DNA of 64,000 nt from Proteus vulgaris (lineage in GTDB: Bacteria; Pseudomonadota; Gammaproteobacteria; Enterobacterales; Enterobacteriaceae). The position numbers were made by a program, and so were the translations under genes. Position 1 is the first letter of the stretch; every line of letters begins with the position of its first letter. Shown in pieces: positions 37,462 through 46,430 of this stretch. The notes under the pieces were generated by a model. The model saw only the letters and a program-made list of their open reading frames with translations, did not search any database and was not told the DNA's origin. Where the stretch lies: positions 1,488,001 to 1,552,000 of the forward strand of contig LR590468.1 of assembly GCA_901472505.1 (NCBI GenBank). Direction: 5' to 3'.

Positions 37462-39465
37462 ATGAAAAAGGCGCATTGGCTTACTCTTATTCTCAGCGGT
37501 TTAATTCTGACAGCGCCAGCAAGTGCTGAAGAGAAAAAGCCGTTACTACAAGAGGGTAAAAAGACTCTCTATCAACGTGTATTAACTTATCCGGGTTGCC
37601 AAGTGGCTGACACTGTTGGCGCAAAAGGTAAAGAGCAACCTGCATTTAGCCGTTTTTATGTTTATCAACGCCAAAAACAAGGTGCCAACGAGTGGTTACA
37701 AGTTGGCCCTGATAGCTTAGGTCATATCAGTGGTTGGATGAATGCAAGTTGTACATCAGAATGGAAAATGCAGCTAACACTCGCATTTACTAACCCTGCT
37801 GGTCGTAACCCAATGCTGTTTTTCAAAGATAAGCAAACGGTTGAAAGCTTACTTGAAAGCCCAACGCCTGAAAAACAGTACAAACCCTTTTTAGCAGATA
37901 TCAAAAATCAGAAAGTGAATCCGGCTGTGTTAGCGAAAGAGCCAGATTATATGATTGATCAGAAAAATAATTTCTATTTGCTACCAGTATTAGGCTCAGA
38001 TGAAGTCTTTACTGATGCAGGCTATAAAGTGCGAGTACTCAATGTGGCGTCTGTCTCTTCGCAAACCAAAGACAGCAAAGACGCACAGAATGCGAATGCA
38101 ACTCCAAACAATACAAAACCGGCAACGCCTGACAGCAAAAATGCTGACAATATGATGCAAGGTTTTTCTGCTGCAGTGGTATTTGTTATCGACTCAACAA
38201 TATCAATGGATCCTTACATTGATAGAACCAAAGAAGCGATTCAGAAGGTTTATGCTCAAGTCGAAAAAGACAATATGTTGGATAAGGTAAAATTTGGTTT
38301 AGTGGCATTTCGCTCGAATATCAAAGCCGTCCCCGCATTGGAATACGATAGCAAAATGTTTGTAAACCCCAATGACGTAAAAGATGGTCCTGATTTCCTG
38401 AATAAAGTCAAAGAATTGCGCCAAGCAAAAGTCTCCAGTAGTCGTTTTGATGAAGATGCTTATGCAGGTGTAATGCAAGCCCTTGATGATGTTGATTGGA
38501 CTCGTTTTGGTGCACGTTACGTTATTTTAATTACGGATGCTGGAGCATTAACAGGAGATGATCCTCTGTCATCAACTAAACTCGATGCTGAACAAATTCG
38601 TCAAGAAGCCGCTTATCGTGGTGTTGCACTTTATACCCTGCATTTAAAAACTCCATCAGGGACAAAAAATCATGCTTCGGCACAAGCGCAATATGAAGCA
38701 CTAACGCTTAATCCGTTCTTACACAAATCGCTTTACTACCCTATTAACTCAGGAGATGTAAATAGTTTTGGTCGTATGGTAGATAGTTTAGCCACTGCGG
38801 TAACAACACAAATTCAAACTGCTTATCGTGGTGAAGCCACCGTAGGCAGTGCATTGAATGCCGATCCTGCTTATAGCCAAAATAAAGAAACGGATACCTT
38901 ACTAAGTGATGCACATGATCTAGGCTATGCCATGCGTTTAGCGTATTTAGGTGAAAAACAGGGTACAAAAGCCCCCCCTGTTTTTAAAGCATGGATAAGT
39001 GACCGTGATTTATTACAGCAAAATATCCCAACGACAGAAGTACAAGTATTACTCACCAAAAGTGAGCTTAGCGATTTAAGTGATGTCATGAAAAAAATCG
39101 TTAATGCCGCTAACGAAGGCTTGATCTCACCTGACAATATGTTTGCTGATTTGCGCTCGATTGCAGCAACAATGGGCAACGATCCCAATCAAATAAAACA
39201 AGGCTCAGCAACCAAATTAGGTGAAATGGGCTTACTGGGTGAATATGTCGAAAACCTCCCTTATTTAAGTGAAGTCTTAGGCTTAGATGAAGAGACATGG
39301 AAAAGCTGGGATGGTCTTGAACAAGAGAAATTTATCCGCCGTTTAAATACAAAATTACAATATTATCAACGTTATAACGAAGATGTTGATCGTTGGATAT
39401 CTCTTGCACCACAAAGCGATCCTCGCGATCACGTTTATCCTGTTCCACTGGAAAACTTGCCTTAA
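37462..39465 (+). CDS. Periplasmic VWA-domain protein of the srf cluster
   Basis: This 667-residue protein has a signal peptide (MKKAHWLTLILSGLILTAPASA). Residues 24-200 form an SH3-like or surface-binding region with two cysteines. A VWA domain begins near residue 238. Its MIDAS reads DSTIS rather than DxSxS, with threonine in place of the first serine, and VILITDAG follows. A helical C-terminal domain of about 170 residues completes it. It is the second VWA protein of the cluster and is exported. The next gene starts within its stop codon (TAATG). Confidence 0.78.
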   Translation: MKKAHWLTLILSGLILTAPASAEEKKPLLQEGKKTLYQRVLTYPGCQVADTVGAKGKEQPAFSRFYVYQRQKQGANEWLQVGPDSLGHISGWMNASCTSEWKMQLTLAFTNPAGRNPMLFFKDKQTVESLLESPTPEKQYKPFLADIKNQKVNPAVLAKEPDYMIDQKNNFYLLPVLGSDEVFTDAGYKVRVLNVASVSSQTKDSKDAQNANATPNNTKPATPDSKNADNMMQGFSAAVVFVIDSTISMDPYIDRTKEAIQKVYAQVEKDNMLDKVKFGLVAFRSNIKAVPALEYDSKMFVNPNDVKDGPDFLNKVKELRQAKVSSSRFDEDAYAGVMQALDDVDWTRFGARYVILITDAGALTGDDPLSSTKLDAEQIRQEAAYRGVALYTLHLKTPSGTKNHASAQAQYEALTLNPFLHKSLYYPINSGDVNSFGRMVDSLATAVTTQIQTAYRGEATVGSALNADPAYSQNKETDTLLSDAHDLGYAMRLAYLGEKQGTKAPPVFKAWISDRDLLQQNIPTTEVQVLLTKSELSDLSDVMKKIVNAANEGLISPDNMFADLRSIAATMGNDPNQIKQGSATKLGEMGLLGEYVENLPYLSEVLGLDEETWKSWDGLEQEKFIRRLNTKLQYYQRYNEDVDRWISLAPQSDPRDHVYPVPLENLP

Positions 39466-40157
39466 TGATCCAGATTGAAGGTATGGCAATTACGCGTGGT
39501 GATGCGCAACAGGGTTTTCGTGTTGCGCTTCCTTCATTGGCCCTTAAAAAAGGTGAAATTGGCGCGCTAACTGGATTAAGTGGCTGTGGAAAAAGCACCT
39601 TATTGGAAATGATCGGACTCATCTTACGCCCTGATGAATTAACCCATTTTCAACTTGATGATGAATTAACGCTCACACAAGCAGTATTAAATAATGAACA
39701 AGCACAACTCGCATCATTACGTGCTGAGAAATTGGGCTTTATGCTTCAAAGTGGGGGGTTACTTCCTTTTTTAACCGTGATGCAAAATATTCAATTACCT
39801 CGCAAAATGCTGGGATTAACACCACATTCTTCTTGGCTTGCTCACGCAATTGATCATTTGCAATTACGCCCTTTACTTAATCGCCTACCTCGCCAACTCT
39901 CTATTGGTGAACGTCAACGTGCGGCATTTATTCGCGCTATTGCTCATGAGCCCACATTATTACTCGCTGATGAACCCACAGCAGCCCTTGATCCCCATAA
40001 TGCACAAGTACTGTATACACTGATTGTTGAGATGGTGAAACAGTTAGAGATCTCCGCATTGGTTGTTAGCCACGATTGGTCTTTAGTTGAGCGTTTTGAA
40101 TTTAGCCACTATCACGCACAATTAGAAGGAGGCGGTAGTGTCTTTATCAAACAATAA
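39465..40157 (+). CDS. ABC transporter ATPase (LolD/MacB class) of the srf cluster
   Basis: The protein has 230 residues from the ATG at 39465, which overlaps the preceding stop. Walker A is GLSGCGKST (about residue 36), the signature is LSIGERQRA (about 145), and Walker B is LLLADEPTAALD (about 164). This matches ATPases that drive FtsX-type permeases such as LolCDE and MacB, which move lipoproteins or substrates in the periplasm rather than across the membrane. The next gene, an FtsX-type permease, overlaps its end by 20 bases. Confidence 0.85.
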   Translation: MIQIEGMAITRGDAQQGFRVALPSLALKKGEIGALTGLSGCGKSTLLEMIGLILRPDELTHFQLDDELTLTQAVLNNEQAQLASLRAEKLGFMLQSGGLLPFLTVMQNIQLPRKMLGLTPHSSWLAHAIDHLQLRPLLNRLPRQLSIGERQRAAFIRAIAHEPTLLLADEPTAALDPHNAQVLYTLIVEMVKQLEISALVVSHDWSLVERFEFSHYHAQLEGGGSVFIKQ

Positions 40158-41373
40158 CGCCAATCCTAATCGCCTTGGCTTACTCAGCTCACTCGCTTGG
40201 CGTGACTTAATTTACGATCGCAAAGTCGCATTATGTATTGTGTTCTCTTTAGTCTCAGTTATTGCACCACTGTTACTGCTGTTTGGATTAAAAAACGGCA
40301 TTGTGACACAACTTCATAACCAACTACTTAACGATCCTCGTAATCTTGAAATACGTATGCTAGGCAATGGCAATTACCCACAAAGTTGGTTTCATGAGAT
40401 TGCGCAAAAAGAAGAGGTACGTTTTGTTATCCCATTAACACGTAGCTTAAATACCCAAGCGGATATTGTGATTGATGGACAACGTTTTATCGATAACGCT
40501 GAAGTTATCCCGACAGCAGAAAACGATCCTTTATTAGAGGGCGTTATTATTCCCCAAAATGCAGACACCTTAGTACTCTCTGCTAATGCCGCACAAAAAT
40601 TACAGGCTAATGTCGGTGATAGCATCCGATTATTTATCAGCCGCAAACTTAATGGCATCAATGAACGTGCAAAACGTACCTTTACTGTTGGTGCCATTAT
40701 CAGTGATAGCAAATTTTCAAGAGCTGCGGCCTTTGTTTCTCTTGATGTTTTAGTGGCAATGGAAGATTACCGTGATGGTTATCAAGCCCCTCTTTTTGGT
40801 ATTACACAAGGTGTTGAGGCAAAACCAAGAACCCAGTTTGCTAAAGCTCGCCTTTATGCCAAAAATTTAGATACCATCGCACCATTAGATGATTGGTTTC
40901 GGCAACAACACATTGATGTAATAACACAAAAAAGCCAAATAGACTCTGTAAAAGCCATCAGCTATGTCCTTAACGTTATTTTTTCCGTGATTGCTTGGGT
41001 CTCACTATTAGGTTGTATTGCCTCATTAATTGGCGCATTCCTCGCCAATATTGACCGCAAACGTAAAGACATGGCGGTACTACGTCTATTGGGTTTTCGT
41101 CAATTTGCCGTTTCTTTATATATTGTGTTGCAAGCACTGTTATTAACCTGCGTTGCTTTTATTTTAGCCCTTGGGCTTTATGGTATTGGTAGCACCTTAT
41201 TTACTACATTATTAGGCACACACTTACCTGAACAAGCCTTTGTTTGTCAGTTAACGTTTTGGGATTTATTGATTGCCATGTGCAGTGCCTTACTGGTGGC
41301 CTTAGTTGTGGCCAGTATTGGCGCATTACGTGCCGTTTCGATTGAACCTGCGGAGAGCTTACGTGAAATTTAA
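40138..41373 (+). CDS. FtsX-type ABC permease of the srf cluster
   Basis: The permease has 411 residues with a GTG start behind GGAGGCGG. There are four membrane helices: one near residues 32-50, then a large periplasmic domain (about 55-265), then three helices in the last 140 residues. The conserved cytoplasmic loop RKRKDMAVLRLLGF and the C-terminal RAVSIEPAESLREI are FtsX/MacB hallmarks. Together with the ATPase it may use ATP to drive movements in periplasmic partners of the cluster, such as the SUMF1 protein or lipoproteins. Confidence 0.85.
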   Translation: MSLSNNNANPNRLGLLSSLAWRDLIYDRKVALCIVFSLVSVIAPLLLLFGLKNGIVTQLHNQLLNDPRNLEIRMLGNGNYPQSWFHEIAQKEEVRFVIPLTRSLNTQADIVIDGQRFIDNAEVIPTAENDPLLEGVIIPQNADTLVLSANAAQKLQANVGDSIRLFISRKLNGINERAKRTFTVGAIISDSKFSRAAAFVSLDVLVAMEDYRDGYQAPLFGITQGVEAKPRTQFAKARLYAKNLDTIAPLDDWFRQQHIDVITQKSQIDSVKAISYVLNVIFSVIAWVSLLGCIASLIGAFLANIDRKRKDMAVLRLLGFRQFAVSLYIVLQALLLTCVAFILALGLYGIGSTLFTTLLGTHLPEQAFVCQLTFWDLLIAMCSALLVALVVASIGALRAVSIEPAESLREI

Positions 41374-42919
41374 TTTATCGCTTTTAACTTTATCATTCGC
41401 GCTGTTATCTAGCAGTTTTACGACATCAGCCCAATGGGATGATAAATTTGTTAATCCAAAAGCCTTACCTGATGATGTGATATTGCCATTTCCTTGCGAA
41501 GGTTCGATGGTCTTTCGCCAAGTGGCCGTGCCATTAAGCCAACCATTACAAGACTACAGTGTTACTTTAGGGCAAGAAGGCGATGAATGGGGTTATTTAG
41601 AGCAATCACGAGCTGAACATATTGCGGGTAGCTTCCCACTCAAAGGTAAAGAAAAAGGCCGATATTACCTTATGGCGAAATATCCCGTCACTGATCTGCA
41701 ATATAACGCCATGCAAAGCACCATTAATGGTAAAGCGTGCCCTGTTCCCTCGAATAAATTACGTTTACCGAAAGTGAATATTAGCTGGTACGAAGCGATG
41801 CAATTTGCCGATCAATATAATCAATGGCTAAGAAGCCACCATCCAGAAGCATTACCCGTTGAAGATGGCGCAAAAGGCTTTGCACGATTACCGACTGAAA
41901 CTGAATGGGAATTTGCGGTGCGGGGTGGCCTAAAAGTTTCAGCATCCGAATTTCGTGATACTCGTTTTCCTATGCCGGAAGGCACCAAAAACTATATTTG
42001 GTCAGCAGGTAGCCAATCCTCTAATGGCTCATTACAACTCACCGGTTTGTTATCACCCAATCCATTAGGCTTACATGACATGTTAGGTAATGTCGCTGAA
42101 ATGATGTTTGAGCCTTTTCGATTAAACAAGCTTGATCGCTTACACGGACAAGCGGGTGGATTTATTGTACGTGGTGGTAGTTATTTAACCCCAGAAAGTG
42201 ATATACGCAGTTCATGGCGTCAAGAAGAGCCTTACTACACCAATACCGAGGTAAATAAAAATAAATACACAGGCTTTCGGTTAGCCATTGTTGCACCGAC
42301 ATTGACATCGCGCGATAAAATCAAAGAGATAGAAAAAGAGTGGCAACAATTAGGCAATGAGAAAACCACTCACAATAACTCAAAAACCAATAGCGATAAT
42401 TCCATTAATAGCCTCAATACGCTCTCAACCCAAGTACAAGATGAAGCACTGAAAAAACAGTTAGCTGAATTGAAAAATACATTACGAGCAAATGCACAAC
42501 TGCGTGATGAGCAACGAGATCAAGCTATCCGTACCTCACTGCAATTAGGTGCTTTTTTATGTACAAAGTTAAAAGATGATGGCGAATTCTATGACCGATT
42601 AATCGCATTACATGAAAAAAATTGTCCTGCAGGCACTAAAGATACCACTTGTGAACGACGTCAAGAGCAAGTCAATGAACATAAGAAAACACTCGACTTC
42701 GTTGTAAGCTATTACGCAGATACCTTAGTGGATATGGCGACCACATATGACGCCTCTTTAGTTAAACCGCAAATTGACGTTGTACGCCAATTGATGGAAG
42801 CCAGAGGTAAATCAAATTTAAATACGTACCTTTCAACATATATGCAGGGACTCCAAGGATATTGGGCTAACGGTAAAGTTTCACGGAAAGAATGGCTTGA
42901 AGCGTGCAAAAAACAATAA
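41363..42919 (+). CDS. Exported SUMF1/FGE-sulfatase-domain protein of the srf cluster
   Basis: The 518-residue protein begins at GTG 41363, with GGAG upstream, overlapping the permease gene by 11 bases. A signal peptide (KFNLSLLTLSFALLSSSFTTSA) precedes a formylglycine-generating-enzyme-like fold. Hallmarks are YLMAKYPVTDLQYNAM, LPTETEWEFAVRGG (about 176), GLHDMLGNVAEM, IVRGGSYLT and TGFRLAIV (about 302). The two catalytic cysteines of true FGEs near the fold end are not evident, so it is probably a binding module. A helical, Cys-containing C-terminal part of about 200 residues follows. Confidence 0.8.
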   Translation: MKFNLSLLTLSFALLSSSFTTSAQWDDKFVNPKALPDDVILPFPCEGSMVFRQVAVPLSQPLQDYSVTLGQEGDEWGYLEQSRAEHIAGSFPLKGKEKGRYYLMAKYPVTDLQYNAMQSTINGKACPVPSNKLRLPKVNISWYEAMQFADQYNQWLRSHHPEALPVEDGAKGFARLPTETEWEFAVRGGLKVSASEFRDTRFPMPEGTKNYIWSAGSQSSNGSLQLTGLLSPNPLGLHDMLGNVAEMMFEPFRLNKLDRLHGQAGGFIVRGGSYLTPESDIRSSWRQEEPYYTNTEVNKNKYTGFRLAIVAPTLTSRDKIKEIEKEWQQLGNEKTTHNNSKTNSDNSINSLNTLSTQVQDEALKKQLAELKNTLRANAQLRDEQRDQAIRTSLQLGAFLCTKLKDDGEFYDRLIALHEKNCPAGTKDTTCERRQEQVNEHKKTLDFVVSYYADTLVDMATTYDASLVKPQIDVVRQLMEARGKSNLNTYLSTYMQGLQGYWANGKVSRKEWLEACKKQ

Positions 42920-42943
42920 CAGAGACTTTGGGATAGGTGTGGT

Positions 42944-43628
42944 ATGAATAAACGACTTATGGCGGTACTTAGCATTAGTGCCGTACTTGCGTTATCAGGA
43001 TGTCAAAGTAACAGTGGGGCTGATCCCCGTTTGAAAAATAACAGCGATATGGAATTTTTCAGTAAATCAGGTATTACAGCTTGTGCAGGAGGGGGCGGCT
43101 ATCGGTGCATTAGGCTGTTTAGTCTCAAATTCGAGCAATAAAGGCGCATGTATGCTCATTGCGGCAGTCGCTGGTTGTGGTGTCGGTATTGGCGCCAATG
43201 CCTATTTAGACAATAAACGTCAAAATTATGCAACCAAAGAAGAGATGCTCAATTCAATGATTGCTGATATTCAAAATGAAAATCAGCGCTTACAGAGCGC
43301 CTCTAATACAGCGAAAGCGGTTATTGCTGACGATAAAAAAACGATTGCAAAAATTGAGCAAGATATGAAGCAACAACGTATCAATAAAGTTGCTGCTGAG
43401 AAACAACTGAAAGGTATTGATGCCAATATCGCCACACTACGCTCTCGCTTAGCCGATATGAAAAAACGTGAAGCTGAATGGCGTGATATTGCAACACAAA
43501 GCCGTCAAGATGGCCTAAAAACAGCACAACTAGATAAACAAATCAATGGGATGAAACAACAAGTAACCTCGTTACAAGAAGAACTTGATAGCCTTTATAC
43601 CCAACGTACTGCAATAAAACTGAGTTAA
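42944..43628 (+). pseudogene. Lipoprotein of the srf cluster with glycine-zipper segment, +1 frameshift
   Basis: The N-terminal part has a lipobox (LALSGC, cysteine near residue 20). After about 50 codons the frame breaks in the G5 run at 43091-43095. Removing one G joins ITACAGG to AAIGALGCLVSNSSNKG and gives 227 residues: lipid anchor, a Gly/Ala/Cys-rich hydrophobic segment like glycine zippers, then a long coiled coil (about residues 90-225). The joined protein is so natural that the extra G is likely an error or a slippage variant. No family name is recognised. It lies between the SUMF1 gene and a second lipoprotein gene. Confidence 0.72.
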
Positions 43629-43645
43629 CGTTAAAAAGGATGATA

Positions 43646-44134
43646 ATGAAATTTTTACCTCTTTCCCTTGCTGGCATAACCTTACTATTAAGCGGTTGTG
43701 TCACCAATCCCGCTGATTGTGATCCAACAGCGGGTGATGTCAGTATAATTACTAAATTTAACTGTAATTATTCAGGGACTTATGACAATCGTATTGAACA
43801 AAAAAAAGCAATTTTAGGTAATGAACAAGCATTAAACACCGAGTTTAAAGCCGTTCTTGCTGCCATTGAGAAAGAAAAACAACAGACCAATGCAGATTTA
43901 AAAAGTAAACAAGCTAGTCAGCGAGCATTAAGCCAATCAATGAATAATCTGTTAAATCAAATTCGCCAAAAAACCAAAGGGCAAAATGATATTCAAAAGC
44001 AGATCAATGAAATTGATAAGCAAATGAAGGCGGCACAAAACAACCCATCAAAATCAGTGATGGAAAAACAGCTTGAATTAGAGAACTTACAAAATCAAGT
44101 CATTAGTCTACAAAGTGACCTAGGACTTAAATAA
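43646..44134 (+). CDS. Coiled-coil lipoprotein of the srf cluster
   Basis: The 162-residue protein begins at ATG 43646, with AAGGA at 5 bases; ATG 43640 overlaps that ribosome site. The lipobox is LLLSGCVTNP, so it is a lipoprotein. Three further cysteines occur in the first 60 residues. The rest is Lys/Gln-rich coiled coil (about 50-160) resembling the tail of the preceding lipoprotein, which suggests that the two form a pair. It is the last gene before a strong terminator. Confidence 0.75.
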   Translation: MKFLPLSLAGITLLLSGCVTNPADCDPTAGDVSIITKFNCNYSGTYDNRIEQKKAILGNEQALNTEFKAVLAAIEKEKQQTNADLKSKQASQRALSQSMNNLLNQIRQKTKGQNDIQKQINEIDKQMKAAQNNPSKSVMEKQLELENLQNQVISLQSDLGLK

Positions 44135-44140
44135 AGCCTC

Positions 44141-44176
44141 AAAGGCTCTCTAGATAATAGAGAGCCTTTCTCTTTT
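44141..44176 (+). terminator. Rho-independent terminator closing the srf cluster
   Basis: A perfect 12-base stem AAAGGCTCTCTA / TAGAGAGCCTTT with a 5-base loop is followed by TCTCTTTTAT. It lies 6 bases after the last lipoprotein stop. Confidence 0.9.
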
Positions 44177-44393
44177 ATATCTACTTCTTCATTTTATTAT
44201 TGATTTCTATTACTAATTAGAACTAATTTATATTAATTATTTAATAGTGTTATTAATAATTAAATAGGCACTTTAATAAAATAACCTTATTTAAATACAT
44301 GTACTCTTTTTTATTCCATTAAAAACAAACTCATTATTATAATTCCCCCGCTTCATAATACGTTCTCCGTTTTTTATTTATGGGATACAACTA

Positions 44394-44945
44394 ATGAAAA
44401 CAAAATTATTATCAACTTTATTTATTAGTGGCTTATTAGCTACCTCTTCTGTTTATGCGCAAAATGATTTTAAATTAGATAAAACCACACTTTCAGCGGG
44501 TTATGCACAGGTCAAAATGGCGGGTCAGAATATAATGCACGGTGGTGTCTTTTCTATTCGTCAAGAAATCAATTCCCAATTTGGTATTTTAGCAACAGCT
44601 ACTTATGCTCAAAATGAATATGATTTAAATAAGCCTATTAATACTTTCTTTAAAGATGTGAATGCTCGTTATTACTCTGTAATGGCAGGTCCTACATTAC
44701 GTCTCAATGATTTTATTAGTGTTTATGGCACCGCGGGTATGAGCCAAATTCAATTTAAATCTGAAAGTTCAGAAGTAAAAAAATTAAAGAAAAATGCATT
44801 TAGTTGGGGAGCGGGTTTAATCGTGAATCCTGCAGAAATGGTTTCTATTTCTCTTGGATATGAGAATAGCCGTTTTAAATTTAAAGATACCGACAGCAAA
44901 ATTATTTTAGATGGTTTCGTAGCGAATATCGGTTACCGTTTCTAA
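44394..44945 (+). CDS. Ail/OmpX-like outer membrane beta-barrel protein
   Basis: The 183-residue protein has a signal peptide (MKTKLLSTLFISGLLATSSVYA). The mature part shows alternating strands of an eight-stranded barrel, with TTLSAGYAQVKM at the start, RYYSVMAGPTLRLNDFISVYGTAGMS in the middle and a C-terminal ANIGYRF ending in aromatic Phe for BamA recognition. Ail/OmpX proteins serve in adhesion, serum resistance or stability of the envelope. A second copy follows 66 bases later. Confidence 0.88.
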   Translation: MKTKLLSTLFISGLLATSSVYAQNDFKLDKTTLSAGYAQVKMAGQNIMHGGVFSIRQEINSQFGILATATYAQNEYDLNKPINTFFKDVNARYYSVMAGPTLRLNDFISVYGTAGMSQIQFKSESSEVKKLKKNAFSWGAGLIVNPAEMVSISLGYENSRFKFKDTDSKIILDGFVANIGYRF

Positions 44946-44953
44946 ATAATTTT

Positions 44954-44984
44954 AAGCACATATTATTTTATAGTATGTGCTTTC
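44954..44984 (+). terminator. Hairpin between the two Ail-like genes
   Basis: AAGCACATA pairs with TATGTGCTT across an 11-base loop, 8 bases after the stop of the first porin gene, with T residues behind it. Confidence 0.65.
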
Positions 44985-45011
44985 TATTTACTTATAATTA
45001 AAAACTATATT

Positions 45012-45524
45012 ATGAAAAACATTTTATTATTAGCTTGCTTACCTTTTTCTTTATTTTTCACCACATCAATTTATGCAAAAAACAGTAACACTCTAGTTTC
45101 TATTGGCTACGCTCATATCAAAATAAAAGATTTACCCACAGCTAATGGGATAAATATGAAATATCAGTTTAATCCCAATACGAATAAAAAAACCTCTCTA
45201 CGACTTTCAGGAACAATAGCACACAGATCGTTATCCCATAGTGGAAGATTACGTTATATCTCACTTGCAATGGGTCCTGCCTATGCATTAACACCTTTTG
45301 TTGAACTATACGGCGTTATTGGGGTAAGTGGTATGAGTTATCAAACACCAGAAAATATAAATAAAGACCATTCATCTAAATCAGTAAGTTGGGGAACGGG
45401 TATCACGTTAACATCACCACAAAATATTACACTTACTTTAGGCTATGAGGGTAGTCATTTCAAAATGGAAGGAAAAAACCATCCAAGCAAGACACTTATC
45501 GCCAGTATTGGTTATCGGTTTTGA
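45012..45524 (+). CDS. Second Ail/OmpX-like outer membrane protein
   Basis: The 170-residue protein has a signal peptide (MKNILLLACLPFSLFFTTSIYA) and the same barrel plan as its neighbour: LVSIGYAHIKI, LRYISLAMGPAYALTPFVELYGVIGVSGMS and the final IASIGYRF. The two mature sequences are clearly related but diverged, which points to an old tandem duplication. The extracellular loops differ most, so the surface roles may differ. No clear ribosome site precedes its ATG. Confidence 0.85.
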   Translation: MKNILLLACLPFSLFFTTSIYAKNSNTLVSIGYAHIKIKDLPTANGINMKYQFNPNTNKKTSLRLSGTIAHRSLSHSGRLRYISLAMGPAYALTPFVELYGVIGVSGMSYQTPENINKDHSSKSVSWGTGITLTSPQNITLTLGYEGSHFKMEGKNHPSKTLIASIGYRF

Positions 45525-45542
45525 TTTTATTCAAAACAAAAA

Positions 45543-45569
45543 TGCCTCTACTTTATAAAAATAGAGGCA
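45543..45569. terminator. Terminator between the second Ail-like gene and chbG
   Basis: TGCCTCTA pairs with TAGAGGCA across an 11-base loop. On the minus strand it is followed by TTTTTGTTTT, so it ends the chb operon; it can also stop the porin transcript. Confidence 0.75.
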
Positions 45570-45629
45570 AAATAATTCAAAAAGACCCACACTAGGGAAT
45601 AAACACAGACACCGATTGTCTAAAACCCA

Positions 45630-46394
45630 CTACATTAATAAATCTTGATATGTTCCTAGCCGATAACCTCTTTCCAAAATAGCGCGTTTTAATGCACTAT
45701 CTGTTAATACTTCAAGTTCCATTAAGCGCTGGAAACAATAGCCACTTGCACGCAATGGATTATCCACAAAAGCAGGATGTGTCATCACTTCAATAGAGTG
45801 CTCATGACGCGCTTTTGATTCATCAAGTACCTTTAAAAATAAAGCTTGAGTGATTTCATCGCCATAAAATTGACTATCAAAACCATCACTACTGATCACA
45901 CCTTGAGTATCAATGCCTTCTTGACATGCTAGTGGCCTATCAACTCGCATTGGCAATGACTTTTCTTTAGCAAACTCCGCCACAATAGGAAAGATTTGCT
46001 TAAACATATGCACATGGTGGTGACTATCAATATGGTCGGGTGCACAACCAAAAATCTCAATAAAACGCTGATATTGAGCTTGAAGCTCAATACGAATTTC
46101 ATTAAGCGGTAAATCACCCTCTTCTGCCATTTGCCATACCCATTTTCCGAGTACACCTTCACGCGTTAAAGAAGGTAAAGGAGACAGTGGTTTCCCCATC
46201 GTCAAAGTAAAGTGAAGCCCAACACCTAAGCCAGGCAACTCATGACGCAATTGTGCAGCGTGTTCAATTCCCTCAGCATTGACAAGTGCCGTTGTTGAGC
46301 TAACAACACCATGACGAAAACACTCTACAATACCGTAGTTTTGACCTTTACTAAGCCCAAAATCATCCGCATTCACAATTAATAAACCAGCCAT
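45630..46394 (-). CDS. chbG: ChbG, chitooligosaccharide monodeacetylase (YdjC family)
   Basis: This 254-residue metal-dependent deacetylase removes one acetyl group from imported, phosphorylated chitobiose or chitotriose so that ChbR and ChbF can act. Family residues are visible: [15 protein letters not shown] near residue 6 (metal Asp), [15 protein letters not shown] (His) and [14 protein letters not shown] (His cluster). The length equals E. coli ChbG. It is the last gene of chbBCARFG, 36 bases after chbF. Confidence 0.92.
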   Translation of the reverse strand: MAGLLIVNADDFGLSKGQNYGIVECFRHGVVSSTTALVNAEGIEHAAQLRHELPGLGVGLHFTLTMGKPLSPLPSLTREGVLGKWVWQMAEEGDLPLNEIRIELQAQYQRFIEIFGCAPDHIDSHHHVHMFKQIFPIVAEFAKEKSLPMRVDRPLACQEGIDTQGVISSDGFDSQFYGDEITQALFLKVLDESKARHEHSIEVMTHPAFVDNPLRASGYCFQRLMELEVLTDSALKRAILERGYRLGTYQDLLM

Positions 46395-46430
46395 TCTGTC
46401 TCCTTATCACTTATATTTATCTGCCGACAA

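Noticed and set aside
39332..39622. Minus-strand open frame across the junction of the VWA and ABC ATPase genes
   Set aside because: It is a shadow of two overlapping well-supported genes on the plus strand.
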